Origin: Leifsonia shinshuensis
Lineage (GTDB): Bacteria > Actinomycetota > Actinomycetes > Actinomycetales > Microbacteriaceae
NCBI RefSeq assembly: GCF_014217625.1
Contig: NZ_CP043641.1
Location: 2,914,001 to 2,978,000, forward strand
DNA length: 64,000 nt
Direction: 5' to 3'
The notes beneath the pieces were generated by a model. The model did no database searches. It saw only the letters and a list, made by a program, of their open reading frames with translations, and was not told the origin of the DNA. Made by a program: the position numbers and the translations under genes. Shown piece by piece: positions 17,379-24,685 of this stretch. The first letter of the stretch is position 1. Every line of letters starts with the position of its first letter.

Positions 17379-17831
17379 ATGGGCATCGCCGACGACGCCG
17401 TCGAGGTGCGCGCGCAGGGCTGGCGCACCCTCGCCGCGCTGCACAACTTCATCGAGAACGAACTGGAGAAGGCGCTCTCCCGCGCGGCCGGACTCTCCGT
17501 CGTCGAGTACACCGTCCTCGACGCGCTCAGCCGCCAGGACGGCTGGCACATGCGCATGCAGCAGCTCGCCCGCGCGAGCGCGCTGAGCCCGTCCGCGACC
17601 ACCCGGCTGGTCAACCGGCTCGAGGAGCGCGGCCTCCTGACGCGCATCGACTGCCTGGACGACCGCCGCGGAATCTACACCGAGCTCACCTCCGGCGGCC
17701 ACCAACTGCTCGACAGCGCGCGGCCGGTGCACGACGAGGCGCTGGAGGCCGCGCTCCAGGAGGCGCACCGCATCCCCGAGCTCGCCCCCCTGCTCGACGC
17801 GCTGCCGCAGCTCGCGCTCGCACGGAGCTGA
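17379..17831 (+). CDS. MarR-family regulator of the divergent MFS pump
   Basis: This 150-residue winged-HTH protein has LSVVEYTVLDALS before the HTH, the recognition segment RASALSPSATTRLVNRLEERGLLTR, and the wing Asp-Arg-Arg in LDDRRGIYTEL. A GAGGAG site precedes the ATG. Its location opposite the MFS gene, with a palindrome between, indicates autoregulation and repression of the pump. Confidence 0.9.
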   Translation: MGIADDAVEVRAQGWRTLAALHNFIENELEKALSRAAGLSVVEYTVLDALSRQDGWHMRMQQLARASALSPSATTRLVNRLEERGLLTRIDCLDDRRGIYTELTSGGHQLLDSARPVHDEALEAALQEAHRIPELAPLLDALPQLALARS

Positions 17832-17866
17832 ACGGAGCGGCCGGGGTTGGCCCAGCGCGCCCCGAC

Positions 17867-18367
17867 CTACCGCAGCACCTCCACCAGCGCCACCCACGAG
17901 AACACGACGGTGGTCACGATCGCCAGGATCGTCGCGACCGCCACGAGCACCAGCCCCACCTCCGCGACCCCGCCGAGCAGCAGCACGCCCCCGGCCAGGT
18001 CGAGGGCCAGCGGCACCGTGAACAGCGCGATCCTCTCCACGTCGTAGCGCCCGTATCCGGTCGTCGCAGAGTCCCGCCGGATCGCGATGGACGACCGCAC
18101 CGCGACGAACCCGCAGATCAGCGTCCCGACGACGACCTGCACCCCGAACCCCCACGGCGCCTGGCCCGGGATGAGCGCCGCGCAGCTGAGTGCGACGCCG
18201 AGGATGAGCGTCGCGATGGACGCCCCGGCCCGCGCCGCGAGCCCGCGGGACTCCGCGATCTGGCGGATGTTCACCGACAACGCGACGATCAGGAGGCCGC
18301 CCAGCGCCGCGCCGGCCCCCGCGACCGCGACGTTGAACTCCGACCACTCGCGGAAGATCCCCACCAT
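17867..18367 (-). CDS. Membrane protein of unknown function
   Basis: This 166-residue integral membrane protein has about four or five hydrophobic helices, the first pair in NVAVAGAGAALGGLLIVALSV, and a short cytoplasmic basic loop (IRQIAESRGLAAR). I chose the ATG of MVGIFREWSEFNVA; the upstream extension is not protein-like. No family function can be named. Confidence 0.7.
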   Translation of the reverse strand: MVGIFREWSEFNVAVAGAGAALGGLLIVALSVNIRQIAESRGLAARAGASIATLILGVALSCAALIPGQAPWGFGVQVVVGTLICGFVAVRSSIAIRRDSATTGYGRYDVERIALFTVPLALDLAGGVLLLGGVAEVGLVLVAVATILAIVTTVVFSWVALVEVLR

Positions 18368-18434
18368 GCGCACAGCGTAGCGGCGCGCTGTCAAGTCTGG
18401 CGGGCGCGCACGGCCAGGGCGTATAACGGGGGAC

Positions 18435-18788
18435 ATGGCCGACGCGATCACGACCTGGATCGACCGCTATCGCCGCGCGTGGGAGAGCAACGACCCCGAC
18501 GACATCCGGGCGCTCTTCACCGAGGACGCGAGCTACCGCACCGAGCCGTTCGCCGAGCCGTGGGACGGGCACCTCGAGATCGTGGAGGGCTGGCTCGACG
18601 CGCAGGACGACCCGGGCTCTGTCGACTTCGAGTGGAGGCTGCTCGGCCAGGACGGGTCCCAGTACTTCGTGGAGGGCGTCACCGACTACCACGACGGCCC
18701 GACCTACTCGAACCTGTGGGTCGTAGTGCTCGCCGGCGACGGCCGCGCCGAGGAGTTCACCGAGTGGTGGATGGAGCAGGAGGCCTGA
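18435..18788 (+). CDS. SnoaL/NTF2-like protein
   Basis: This 117-residue protein starts WIDRYRRAWESNDPDDIRALFTEDASY, the helix-helix-strand opening of the NTF2-like fold. It is Trp-rich and acidic. Many small NTF2-like proteins bind or convert small ligands, but no catalytic residues can be assigned. It is a single gene between oppositely oriented neighbours. Confidence 0.75.
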   Translation: MADAITTWIDRYRRAWESNDPDDIRALFTEDASYRTEPFAEPWDGHLEIVEGWLDAQDDPGSVDFEWRLLGQDGSQYFVEGVTDYHDGPTYSNLWVVVLAGDGRAEEFTEWWMEQEA

Positions 18789-18806
18789 TCCGCCGGACGT
18801 CGACGG

Positions 18807-19184
18807 TCAGACCGCCCCGCCCAGCCACAGCCCCAGCCCGGCCGCGGCGAGCGCCAGCACCAGCATCCCGGCCCCGTTGAACAGCGCCGCGCGATACCGC
18901 CGCTGCTGCGCCAGCCGCACCGTCTCGTAGCTCGCCGTGCTGAACGTCGTGTAGCCGCCGAGGAACCCGGTGCCGAGGATCGCCCTCCACTCGGGCGGGA
19001 GGCCGTGCGCGAGCGCCAGCCCGGTGACGAGTCCGAGCAGGAAGGACCCCGTCACGTTGATGACGGTCGTGCCGAAGGGGTAGTTGATCCGGAAGACGCT
19101 GCGCAGCATCCCGTCGAGGACCAGCCGTGCCACGGCCCCGAGTCCGCCCGCGACCGCGACGGCGAGCACCAGCAGCGGCGTCAC
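18807..19184 (-). CDS. crcB: Fluoride exporter FluC/CrcB (second copy)
   Basis: This 125-residue fluoride channel has four membrane helices. It shows the CrcB signatures GGLGAVARL, GTTVINVTGSFLLGL (pore Asn) and GFLGGYTTFSTASYE (Phe-box region). The GTG start overlaps the stop of the upstream crcB copy by 4 bp. Tandem crcB genes are frequent in Gram-positive bacteria and may form heteromeric channels. Confidence 0.93.
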   Translation of the reverse strand: MTPLLVLAVAVAGGLGAVARLVLDGMLRSVFRINYPFGTTVINVTGSFLLGLVTGLALAHGLPPEWRAILGTGFLGGYTTFSTASYETVRLAQQRRYRAALFNGAGMLVLALAAAGLGLWLGGAV

Positions 19185-19657
19185 CGGCCGACCCCCGGAG
19201 CGTCGTCGCCGAGCGCGGAGCCCCCGCGCCGGGCCCGCCGCCTCCCCAGCGCAGCCGCGGCCGCGATCCCCGCGACCGACGCCAGCGCGCCGATCAGGAT
19301 CGTCGCCACCGCGTACCCGATCCCGCCGCCGAGGTTCTGCGCAGCGAACAACCCGTCCGTGTCCACCGCGAACGAACTGTACGTCGTGTACCCGCCGAGG
19401 ATGCCGGTCCCGGCGAACAGCCGCAGGTCGCGGCGGCGTCCGGCGTCCGGACCGCGCAGGGCCAGCGCCTCCAACAGCCAGCCGAGCACGAATGCGCCCG
19501 TGACGTTGATGACCAGTGTGATGAGCGGCACGCCGGCCACGGTCGGCACGGCCGCCGACAGCAGGTATCGCACCGTGGTGCCGATCGCGCCGCCGGCGAA
19601 GACGAGCAGGACGGAGCGCCAGTGCAGGTGCACAGGCAACGGAGTTCTCGCGGACAC
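19181..19657 (-). CDS. crcB: Fluoride exporter FluC/CrcB (first copy)
   Basis: This 158-residue CrcB protein has GGAIGTTVRYLL, LVINVTGAFVLGWLLE and GTGILGGYTTYSSFAVD. It carries a longer basic and Gly-rich C-terminal tail than the second copy. It starts at a GTG (VSARTPLPVHLHWR) and is preceded by a candidate fluoride riboswitch, so both channels are probably induced by fluoride. Confidence 0.92.
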   Translation of the reverse strand: MSARTPLPVHLHWRSVLLVFAGGAIGTTVRYLLSAAVPTVAGVPLITLVINVTGAFVLGWLLEALALRGPDAGRRRDLRLFAGTGILGGYTTYSSFAVDTDGLFAAQNLGGGIGYAVATILIGALASVAGIAAAAALGRRRARRGGSALGDDAPGVGR

Positions 19658-19683
19658 GCGGCATCCACCCTTCGGAATGAAGC

Positions 19684-19743
19684 GCAGGAACTATCAGCGA
19701 CCGTCGCGGTTCGGGCCGTCCGGCCCCGGCGAGATCCATCGCC
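19684..19743 (-). promoter_or_regulatory. Candidate fluoride (crcB) riboswitch
   Basis: Read on the minus strand, the RNA begins GGCGA-UGGAUC-UCGCC, matching the first stem-loop of the fluoride riboswitch. After a short extra hairpin (GGGCCGGACGGCCC) it has GAACCGCGACGGUCGCUGAU followed by AGUUCCUGC, matching the conserved AAC..GC stem and GCUGAU..UCCU segment. The first loop (GGAUC) can pair with GUUCC as the expected pseudoknot with one mismatch. It ends 26 nt before the first crcB start codon. The extra hairpin is unusual. Confidence 0.7.
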
Positions 19744-19752
19744 GCTGGACCA

Positions 19753-20307
19753 CTATACCGGCGGGTCCTCCCAGGGCAGCGCCTGCGACCCGCTGACCGG
19801 CGCCAGCGGCACCACGATCACGGGCCGGTGCTGCCGGTGTGCCAGGTGCACCGCGACCGAGCCGTTGAAGAACTCGCGGATGCTGCCGCGCAGCCCTGCT
19901 TCCCGCGTGCCCACGACGATGTAGCGCGCGTCCATCTCGTCCGCGAGCCGGGCGAGCGCCCAGGCCGGGTCTCCCGCCAGCTGCTTCAGCGTGTACGGGA
20001 CGCCGCGGCCGTTCAGCGTCGCACGGATGTCGGACTCCAGCTCGGCGTCGAAGGTCTCCTCCTCGACTTCGGGGAGGTCGGGGTCGTACGGCAGAGCGAC
20101 CACGGTGCCGTCCACGTAGCTGGAGACCAGGTACCGGTTGGGGTCGACATTGGCGCAGACCAGCGGGACGTCGAGGTCGTCGGCGAGCCGCGCCGCCTGG
20201 TCGAGCACCGCGGTCGGCTGGCCGGGGACGACCGCGACGAGCACTCCCCCCGGCTTGATGCCGGCCGATTCGCCGCCGCCCGCCCCAGTGCCGCCGATGC
20301 CGCTCAT
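19753..20307 (-). CDS. Universal stress protein family
   Basis: This 184-residue protein has a Gly-rich leader and a UspA fold. The start of the fold is VLVAVVPGQPTAVLDQAARLADDL, and the nucleotide-binding region is VVGTREAGLRGSIREFFNGS followed by VAVHLAHRQHRPVIVVP, giving the G-2x-G-9x-G(S) ATP motif. The ATG before SGIGGTGAGG was chosen over an upstream extension without similarity. It stands alone, upstream of the crcB leader. Confidence 0.85.
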   Translation of the reverse strand: MSGIGGTGAGGGESAGIKPGGVLVAVVPGQPTAVLDQAARLADDLDVPLVCANVDPNRYLVSSYVDGTVVALPYDPDLPEVEEETFDAELESDIRATLNGRGVPYTLKQLAGDPAWALARLADEMDARYIVVGTREAGLRGSIREFFNGSVAVHLAHRQHRPVIVVPLAPVSGSQALPWEDPPV

Positions 20308-20454
20308 GCGACTAGTGTGCACCATCCGGTGCGCCGGGATGCGATGGGCCACGCTCCGGTGGGCCGCGCTTTCGCAGGCCATGCGCAGCCGCCCTCCCTT
20401 GGCGCGCACCGTACCGTGGGGTACGTTCGGACGCGAACCCAGGGAGGCCACGCA

Positions 20455-20886
20455 ATGACCGAGAACAAGGCCGCGCTCCCCCGCGAGCGCCGCCGGACCA
20501 CCCGCGGACTGCGGCCGCTGCCGGTGCTGACGCGCGACGCGACAGCCCAGCTCAAGCGGCTGCTCAGCGCCGAGCTGGCCCTGTTCAAGGCCGAGATGAC
20601 GGCCAAAGCGAAGGCGGCGGGGGTCGGCGTCGGGCTGCTGGTCGGCGCCCTGGTCTTCGTGTTCTTCGCGCTCGGCGTGCTCGTCGCGGCCGCCGTGTTC
20701 GCGTTCGCGCTGATCGTCCCCGGCTGGCTGGCGGCGCTCATCGTCGCCGGCATCCTGATCGTCCTGGCGATCATCGTCGCCCTCATCGGCCGGGCCATGC
20801 TGAAGCGCGGGATGCCGCCCGTCCCGGAGGACCTCGGGCCGGAGCTGAAGGCCGACGTCCAGGCGCTGAAGGGGGAACAGCCGTGA
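20455..20886 (+). CDS. Holin-X / phage-holin-superfamily membrane protein (DUF1469-like)
   Basis: This 143-residue protein has an N-terminal amphipathic segment (LKRLLSAELALFKAEMTAKAKAAG) and two long membrane helices, the arrangement of the actinobacterial Holin-X family. These are chromosomal envelope proteins and not evidence of a prophage. The stop overlaps the GTG of a DUF3618 gene by 4 bp and the operon continues to a YihY protein. Confidence 0.82.
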   Translation: MTENKAALPRERRRTTRGLRPLPVLTRDATAQLKRLLSAELALFKAEMTAKAKAAGVGVGLLVGALVFVFFALGVLVAAAVFAFALIVPGWLAALIVAGILIVLAIIVALIGRAMLKRGMPPVPEDLGPELKADVQALKGEQP

Positions 20887-21086
20887 GCGGCAAGGGGATG
20901 AACACGCTGAAGCTGGAGTTGGAGGAGACGCGCGACGAGCTCGCCACGACGCTCGACGACATCTTCGCCACCTTCAACGTGCGGGTGCAGATCCGGTCGC
21001 ACCCGGTCGCCGCCGCGGCGGTGTTCCTGACGGTGCTCGCCGGTGCTGCCGCGCTCGTGGCGCGAGGGATCGCGCGTGGCCGCTGA
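20883..21086 (+). CDS. DUF3618 membrane-anchored small protein
   Basis: This 67-residue protein has the DUF3618 pattern: LELEETRDELATTLDDIF, then a short basic stretch and one membrane helix (AAAAVFLTVLAGAAALVA). Its GTG start overlaps the previous stop by 4 bp and its end overlaps the following YihY gene by 11 bp. The function is unknown. It co-occurs with Holin-X proteins in actinobacterial envelope operons. Confidence 0.85.
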   Translation: MSGKGMNTLKLELEETRDELATTLDDIFATFNVRVQIRSHPVAAAAVFLTVLAGAAALVARGIARGR

Positions 21087-22056
21087 GGCCTCCCGGCGCC
21101 GCCTGCCGTGGGGCTACATGCTCAAGCGCACGCTGCGCAGTTTCGGCCAGGCGTCCTGCACCGACCTCGCGGCCGGGCTCACCTACTTCGGCGTGCTGTC
21201 CCTGTTCCCGGCGATGATCGCGCTCGTCAGCGTGCTCGGCCTGGTGGGTCAGAGCAAGGCCGGCATCAACGCGCTGTTCGGGATGCTCGACCAGCTCGCG
21301 CCCGGGATGCTGACGGTTGTGGAGGCGCCGATCGAGGCGCTGGCGAAGTCCCCCGCCACGGGCGTCGCGCTCGTGATCGGCATCGTCGGCGCGGTCTGGT
21401 CGGCCTCCGGGTACGTCGGCGGCTTCGGGCGCGCGCTCAACCGGGTGTATGGCGTGCGGGAGGGCCGGTCTGCTTTCGCGCTGCGTCCGGTCCAGCTCGG
21501 GGTGACACTCGCGTCGCTCGTGCTCATCTCGATCGTCGCGATCCTGCTGGTCGTCTCCGGGCCCATCCTGCAGGCCCTCGGCGACGCGATCGGCGTCGGG
21601 GACGCTGCGAAGACGGCGTGGTCGATCCTGCGCTGGCCGGTGGTGGTGTTCGCGCTGGTGCTGCTGGTCGCGCTGCTCTACTCGGCGACGCCGAACGTGA
21701 AGCAACCACGGTTCCGCTGGCTGACCCCGGGAGCGGTCGTCGCGATCGTCCTGCTCGGCGTCGCCTCCGCACTGTTCGCGTTCTACGTCGCGAACTTCGG
21801 GCACTATGACAAGACGTACGGCACGCTGGCCGGGATCATCGTCTTCCTGCTGTGGATCTGGATCGCCAACGTCGTGCTCCTGCTCGGCGCGGTGCTCGAC
21901 GCGGAGATCGCCCGGGCCCGGCTCATCCTGGCCGGCGTCGAGGTCGAGAAGGGCTACGACCTCCCGCTCAAGTCGGACAAGGCCATCGTGAAGGCGCAGG
22001 ACGCGGACGCCGGCGACATCCTCGTGGTGCGTGAGATGCGGCGCAAACTGCGCTGA
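21076..22056 (+). CDS. YihY/BrkB-family inner membrane protein
   Basis: This 326-residue protein has six membrane helices and the family opening DLAAGLTYFGVLSLFPAMIALVS. The central block WSASGYVGGFGRALNRVYGVREGRS and the late FGHYDKTYGTLAGIIVFLLWIW are also typical. The GTG at 21076 was chosen because GAGGG lies upstream and it overlaps the DUF3618 gene. The family was once called ribonuclease BN by error; its role in the envelope is unclear. Confidence 0.9.
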   Translation: MAAEASRRRLPWGYMLKRTLRSFGQASCTDLAAGLTYFGVLSLFPAMIALVSVLGLVGQSKAGINALFGMLDQLAPGMLTVVEAPIEALAKSPATGVALVIGIVGAVWSASGYVGGFGRALNRVYGVREGRSAFALRPVQLGVTLASLVLISIVAILLVVSGPILQALGDAIGVGDAAKTAWSILRWPVVVFALVLLVALLYSATPNVKQPRFRWLTPGAVVAIVLLGVASALFAFYVANFGHYDKTYGTLAGIIVFLLWIWIANVVLLLGAVLDAEIARARLILAGVEVEKGYDLPLKSDKAIVKAQDADAGDILVVREMRRKLR

Positions 22057-22117
22057 CCGCCGTGTCGAATCGGCGCGTCCCGATTCGACGTCCTGGTGAC
22101 GACAGAGAGGAACCACC

Positions 22118-22477
22118 ATGGCCCAGTTCGCCATCTTCATCTACGGCGACGGCGTCCCCGGGACCCCTGAGGAGCTCGCCGAGCACGACCGCCACTCCGA
22201 GGACCTGATCGGCGACGGCTCGCTGACGGCCGCGTTCGCGCTCGCCCCGTTCACGGAGGCGACCTCCGTCCGCGGCGACGGCGTCACCGACGGTCCGTAC
22301 ACGGAGTCCAAGGAGATCATCGCGGGCATCGGCATCGTGGAGGCCGCGGACCGGGAGGCCGCCCTCGCGATCGCCCGCCGCAACCCGGCCACCTGGCAGG
22401 GCGGCGGCGTGGAGGTCCGGGAGATCGTAGGGTCGTACATTCGGACGGGAGAGAGGTCCGATACCCTCCTGCCATGA
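22118..22477 (+). CDS. YCII-related (DGPF) domain protein
   Basis: This 119-residue alpha/beta ferredoxin-like protein contains DGPYTESKEIIAGIGIVEAADREAA in variant DGPF form, typical of YCII-related proteins often found beside ECF sigma factors. No sigma gene is present here. The ATG has GAGAGGAA upstream. The stop overlaps the Nudix gene by 4 bp, so the two are co-translated. Confidence 0.85.
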   Translation: MAQFAIFIYGDGVPGTPEELAEHDRHSEDLIGDGSLTAAFALAPFTEATSVRGDGVTDGPYTESKEIIAGIGIVEAADREAALAIARRNPATWQGGGVEVREIVGSYIRTGERSDTLLP

Positions 22478-23145
22478 GCGGTGAGGGATCCACGGACGAC
22501 GCACGACCCGGGCACGACCTCCCGGACAGCAGGGGCCGGACCGGCCTGCATCACGCCGGGCGCGCACTCTCCGGCAACCCGTCGGTGCGCGTCACCGATG
22601 TGGAGGTCGTATCCGACGGCTGGCACGTCCTGCGCCGGACCACATTCGACTACCGCGGGCGCGACGGCTCGTGGGTGAGGCAGGCGCGCGAGACGTACGA
22701 CCGCGGCAACGGCGCGACCGTGCTGCTGTACGACCCCGTGGCTCGCACACTGCTGCTGACCCGCCAGTTCCGCTTCCCGGCATACGTCAACGGCCACCCC
22801 GACGGGATGCTGGTGGAGGCCGCGGCCGGCCTGCTCGACGGCGACGCCCCGGAGGAGGCGATCCGCCGGGAGGCCGCCGAGGAGCTGGGCGTGCGGGTGG
22901 GCGCGTTGGCGCACCTGTTCGACCTGTTCATGAGCCCGGGCTCGGTGACGGAGCGGGTGCACTTCTACGCGGCCGAGTACCGCCCGGGCGAGATCTCCGG
23001 CGGGGGCGGCGTCGCGGAGGAGGGCGAAGAGATCGAGCCGGTGGTCGTGGGGTATGACGAGGCGCTGGCGATGGTCGCGGACGGGCGGATCGTGGACGGG
23101 AAGACGGTCATCCTGCTGCAGTGGGCGGGGTTGAATCTGTTCTGA
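22474..23145 (+). CDS. Nudix hydrolase (NudK/ADP-sugar pyrophosphatase-like)
   Basis: This 223-residue protein has a complete Nudix box, GLLDGDAPEEAIRREAAEEL. It also has the upstream FDYRGRDGSWVRQARETYDRGN and FRFPAYVNGHPDGMLVEAAAG features of NudK-type nucleoside-diphosphate-sugar pyrophosphatases. The first 40 residues are a non-conserved hydrophilic leader; a later in-frame start is possible. The ATG overlaps the YCII gene stop. Confidence 0.88.
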   Translation: MSGEGSTDDARPGHDLPDSRGRTGLHHAGRALSGNPSVRVTDVEVVSDGWHVLRRTTFDYRGRDGSWVRQARETYDRGNGATVLLYDPVARTLLLTRQFRFPAYVNGHPDGMLVEAAAGLLDGDAPEEAIRREAAEELGVRVGALAHLFDLFMSPGSVTERVHFYAAEYRPGEISGGGGVAEEGEEIEPVVVGYDEALAMVADGRIVDGKTVILLQWAGLNLF

Positions 23146-23158
23146 GGCGGGTCGCCCC

Positions 23159-23779
23159 TCAGTGCTGCAGGAACCGCTCCACCAGCAGGCTCACCCCGAT
23201 GAGCACCATCATCGCCCCCGACAGCCTGCCCACGATCACGAGCGCCCGCGGCCGGGAGCGCAGCAGCCGCCGGGCGAGCAGGGCGACGCCCGTGTAGATC
23301 ACCGCGATGTCCGCGAGGTGGATCGCGCCGAGCACCAGCATCTGGGCCGCCGCCGGCATCCCGGTCGGGGAGGTGAACTGCGGCAGGAGCGCGAGCAGCA
23401 GCAGGAGGCCCTTCGGGTTGATCCCGGAGACTCCTGCGCCGCGGAGGAACTGGGAGGCCGCGCTCCCGGCGATCGGCTCCCCGTGCGGGCCGACCGGCTC
23501 GGCGCGCTTCACCAGGGCCGTGATCCCGAGCCAGATCAGGTAGGCGCCGCCGCCGACGGTGAGCACAGTGAGGACGACAGGGAACTGCGTTACGAGCGTC
23601 CCGACGCCGAGGGCGACGGCCGCGATCACCAGCGCGTAGGCCGTCAGCATCCCGAGGATCGACGGTGCGGCGGACTTGGCCCGCACCCCGGCGCCCATGA
23701 TGTACGCCCAGTCGGCGCCGGGCGTCAGCGTCAGCAGGACGGCGATCGCCCAGAACTGCGCGACCAGTGCGGGATTCAT
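23159..23779 (-). CDS. LysE/RhtB-family amino acid exporter
   Basis: This 206-residue protein has six helices and LLTLTPGADWAYIMGAGVRA, the family's N-terminal TPG motif, then GAGVSGINPKGLLLLLALLPQF (the NPK motif). The ATG MNPALVAQFWA is preceded only by promoter sequence. It diverges from an Lrp/AsnC regulator, a common pairing in which the regulator senses the exported amino acid. Confidence 0.92.
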   Translation of the reverse strand: MNPALVAQFWAIAVLLTLTPGADWAYIMGAGVRAKSAAPSILGMLTAYALVIAAVALGVGTLVTQFPVVLTVLTVGGGAYLIWLGITALVKRAEPVGPHGEPIAGSAASQFLRGAGVSGINPKGLLLLLALLPQFTSPTGMPAAAQMLVLGAIHLADIAVIYTGVALLARRLLRSRPRALVIVGRLSGAMMVLIGVSLLVERFLQH

Positions 23780-23803
23780 GTCGGAGAAGCTACGCGAAAG
23801 ATC

Positions 23804-23819
23804 GCGAAAGGTGCTTCGC
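23804..23819. promoter_or_regulatory. Candidate Lrp box between lysE-like and lrp-like genes
   Basis: GCGAAAGGTGCTTCGC contains the inverted arms GCGAA / TTCGC, with another GCGAAAG copy at 23794. It lies in the 80-bp gap between the divergent exporter and Lrp genes. Confidence 0.45.
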
Positions 23820-23861
23820 AATCTGCGGCGGAATCGCCGTAAGCAGTGGAGAATAGTGCGT

Positions 23862-24317
23862 ATGGACAGCCTCGACCGGGAGATTCTCTCGACGCTTCAG
23901 CAGGACGGCCGCATCAGCGTGACGGAGCTGGCCTCCCGCGTCGGCCTCAGCCTCTCCGCGTGCCACCGGCGGGTGCGCGAACTGGAGCAGTCCGGCGTCA
24001 TCGAGCACTACCGCGCCGTCGTGTCGCCGACCGCTGTCGGGCTGACGTTCGAGGCCATCGTGTTCGTGACGGTCAGCCGCACCGACCCGGACACGGTCGG
24101 TGCGTTCGAGGAGGCGGTCGTCGCCATCCCGAACGTGATCGAGGCCGAACGCCTCTTCGGCGACCCGGACTACATGCTGCGCATCCTCACGCCCAACCTG
24201 GCGGCGTACCAGGAGCTGTACGACGGGGAGCTGGGCGGCCTGCCCGGCATCCAGCGGATGACGTCGACGCTGGTGATGAAGCGGCTGGGGTCGGGGACGG
24301 CTGTGCCGTTGGGGTGA
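23862..24317 (+). CDS. Lrp/AsnC-family regulator
   Basis: This 151-residue protein begins MDSLDREILSTLQQDGRIS, then the HTH VTELASRVGLSLSACHRRVRELE, and a RAM effector domain with the GDPDYMLRI motif. The length is normal. It probably controls the divergent LysE-family exporter. Confidence 0.92.
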   Translation: MDSLDREILSTLQQDGRISVTELASRVGLSLSACHRRVRELEQSGVIEHYRAVVSPTAVGLTFEAIVFVTVSRTDPDTVGAFEEAVVAIPNVIEAERLFGDPDYMLRILTPNLAAYQELYDGELGGLPGIQRMTSTLVMKRLGSGTAVPLG

Positions 24318-24380
24318 GGACCGCTGTACTGTGGTCCAACGCGATCGTCGGACGATCCTTCAGCACCAAAAGGGGAACGC

Positions 24381-24620
24381 ATGTCCTTCAGCGAAGATCA
24401 GATCGAGGCCGTCCGTGCGGCATTCGATCTGGCCGGCTATTCGGGCGAGCTGCGGACGCTTCCCGTCGAGTCCGACCAGGATCGGGTCTTCATCGTCCCG
24501 CCCGCGAGCGAGATCGCGATGGGAGACGAGCGATCCCTCGAGTTGGTGTTGTCCAGACTGCTCGATTGCGAGGTCCTGGTGACGGGCGATGTCGGCGCCC
24601 CGACCGTCCCGTTCCGCTGA
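24381..24620 (+). CDS. Small conserved-looking protein of unknown function
   Basis: This is a 79-residue acidic soluble protein (MSFSEDQIEAVRAAFDLAGY). AAAAGGGGAACGC precedes the ATG, giving a good ribosome-binding site, and codon use is like the neighbours. No domain is recognised. It stands alone between the Lrp gene and a convergent peptidase-like gene. Confidence 0.6.
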   Translation: MSFSEDQIEAVRAAFDLAGYSGELRTLPVESDQDRVFIVPPASEIAMGDERSLELVLSRLLDCEVLVTGDVGAPTVPFR

Positions 24621-24685
24621 CGACCCGCAGGCGATCCACCTGACGGCCGCGACGGAACTCCGCTGCGATCAGCGCCACGACCGGC

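Noticed and set aside
20455..20886. Prophage holin
   Set aside because: The gene sits in a chromosomal DUF3618/YihY operon and no phage genes are nearby.
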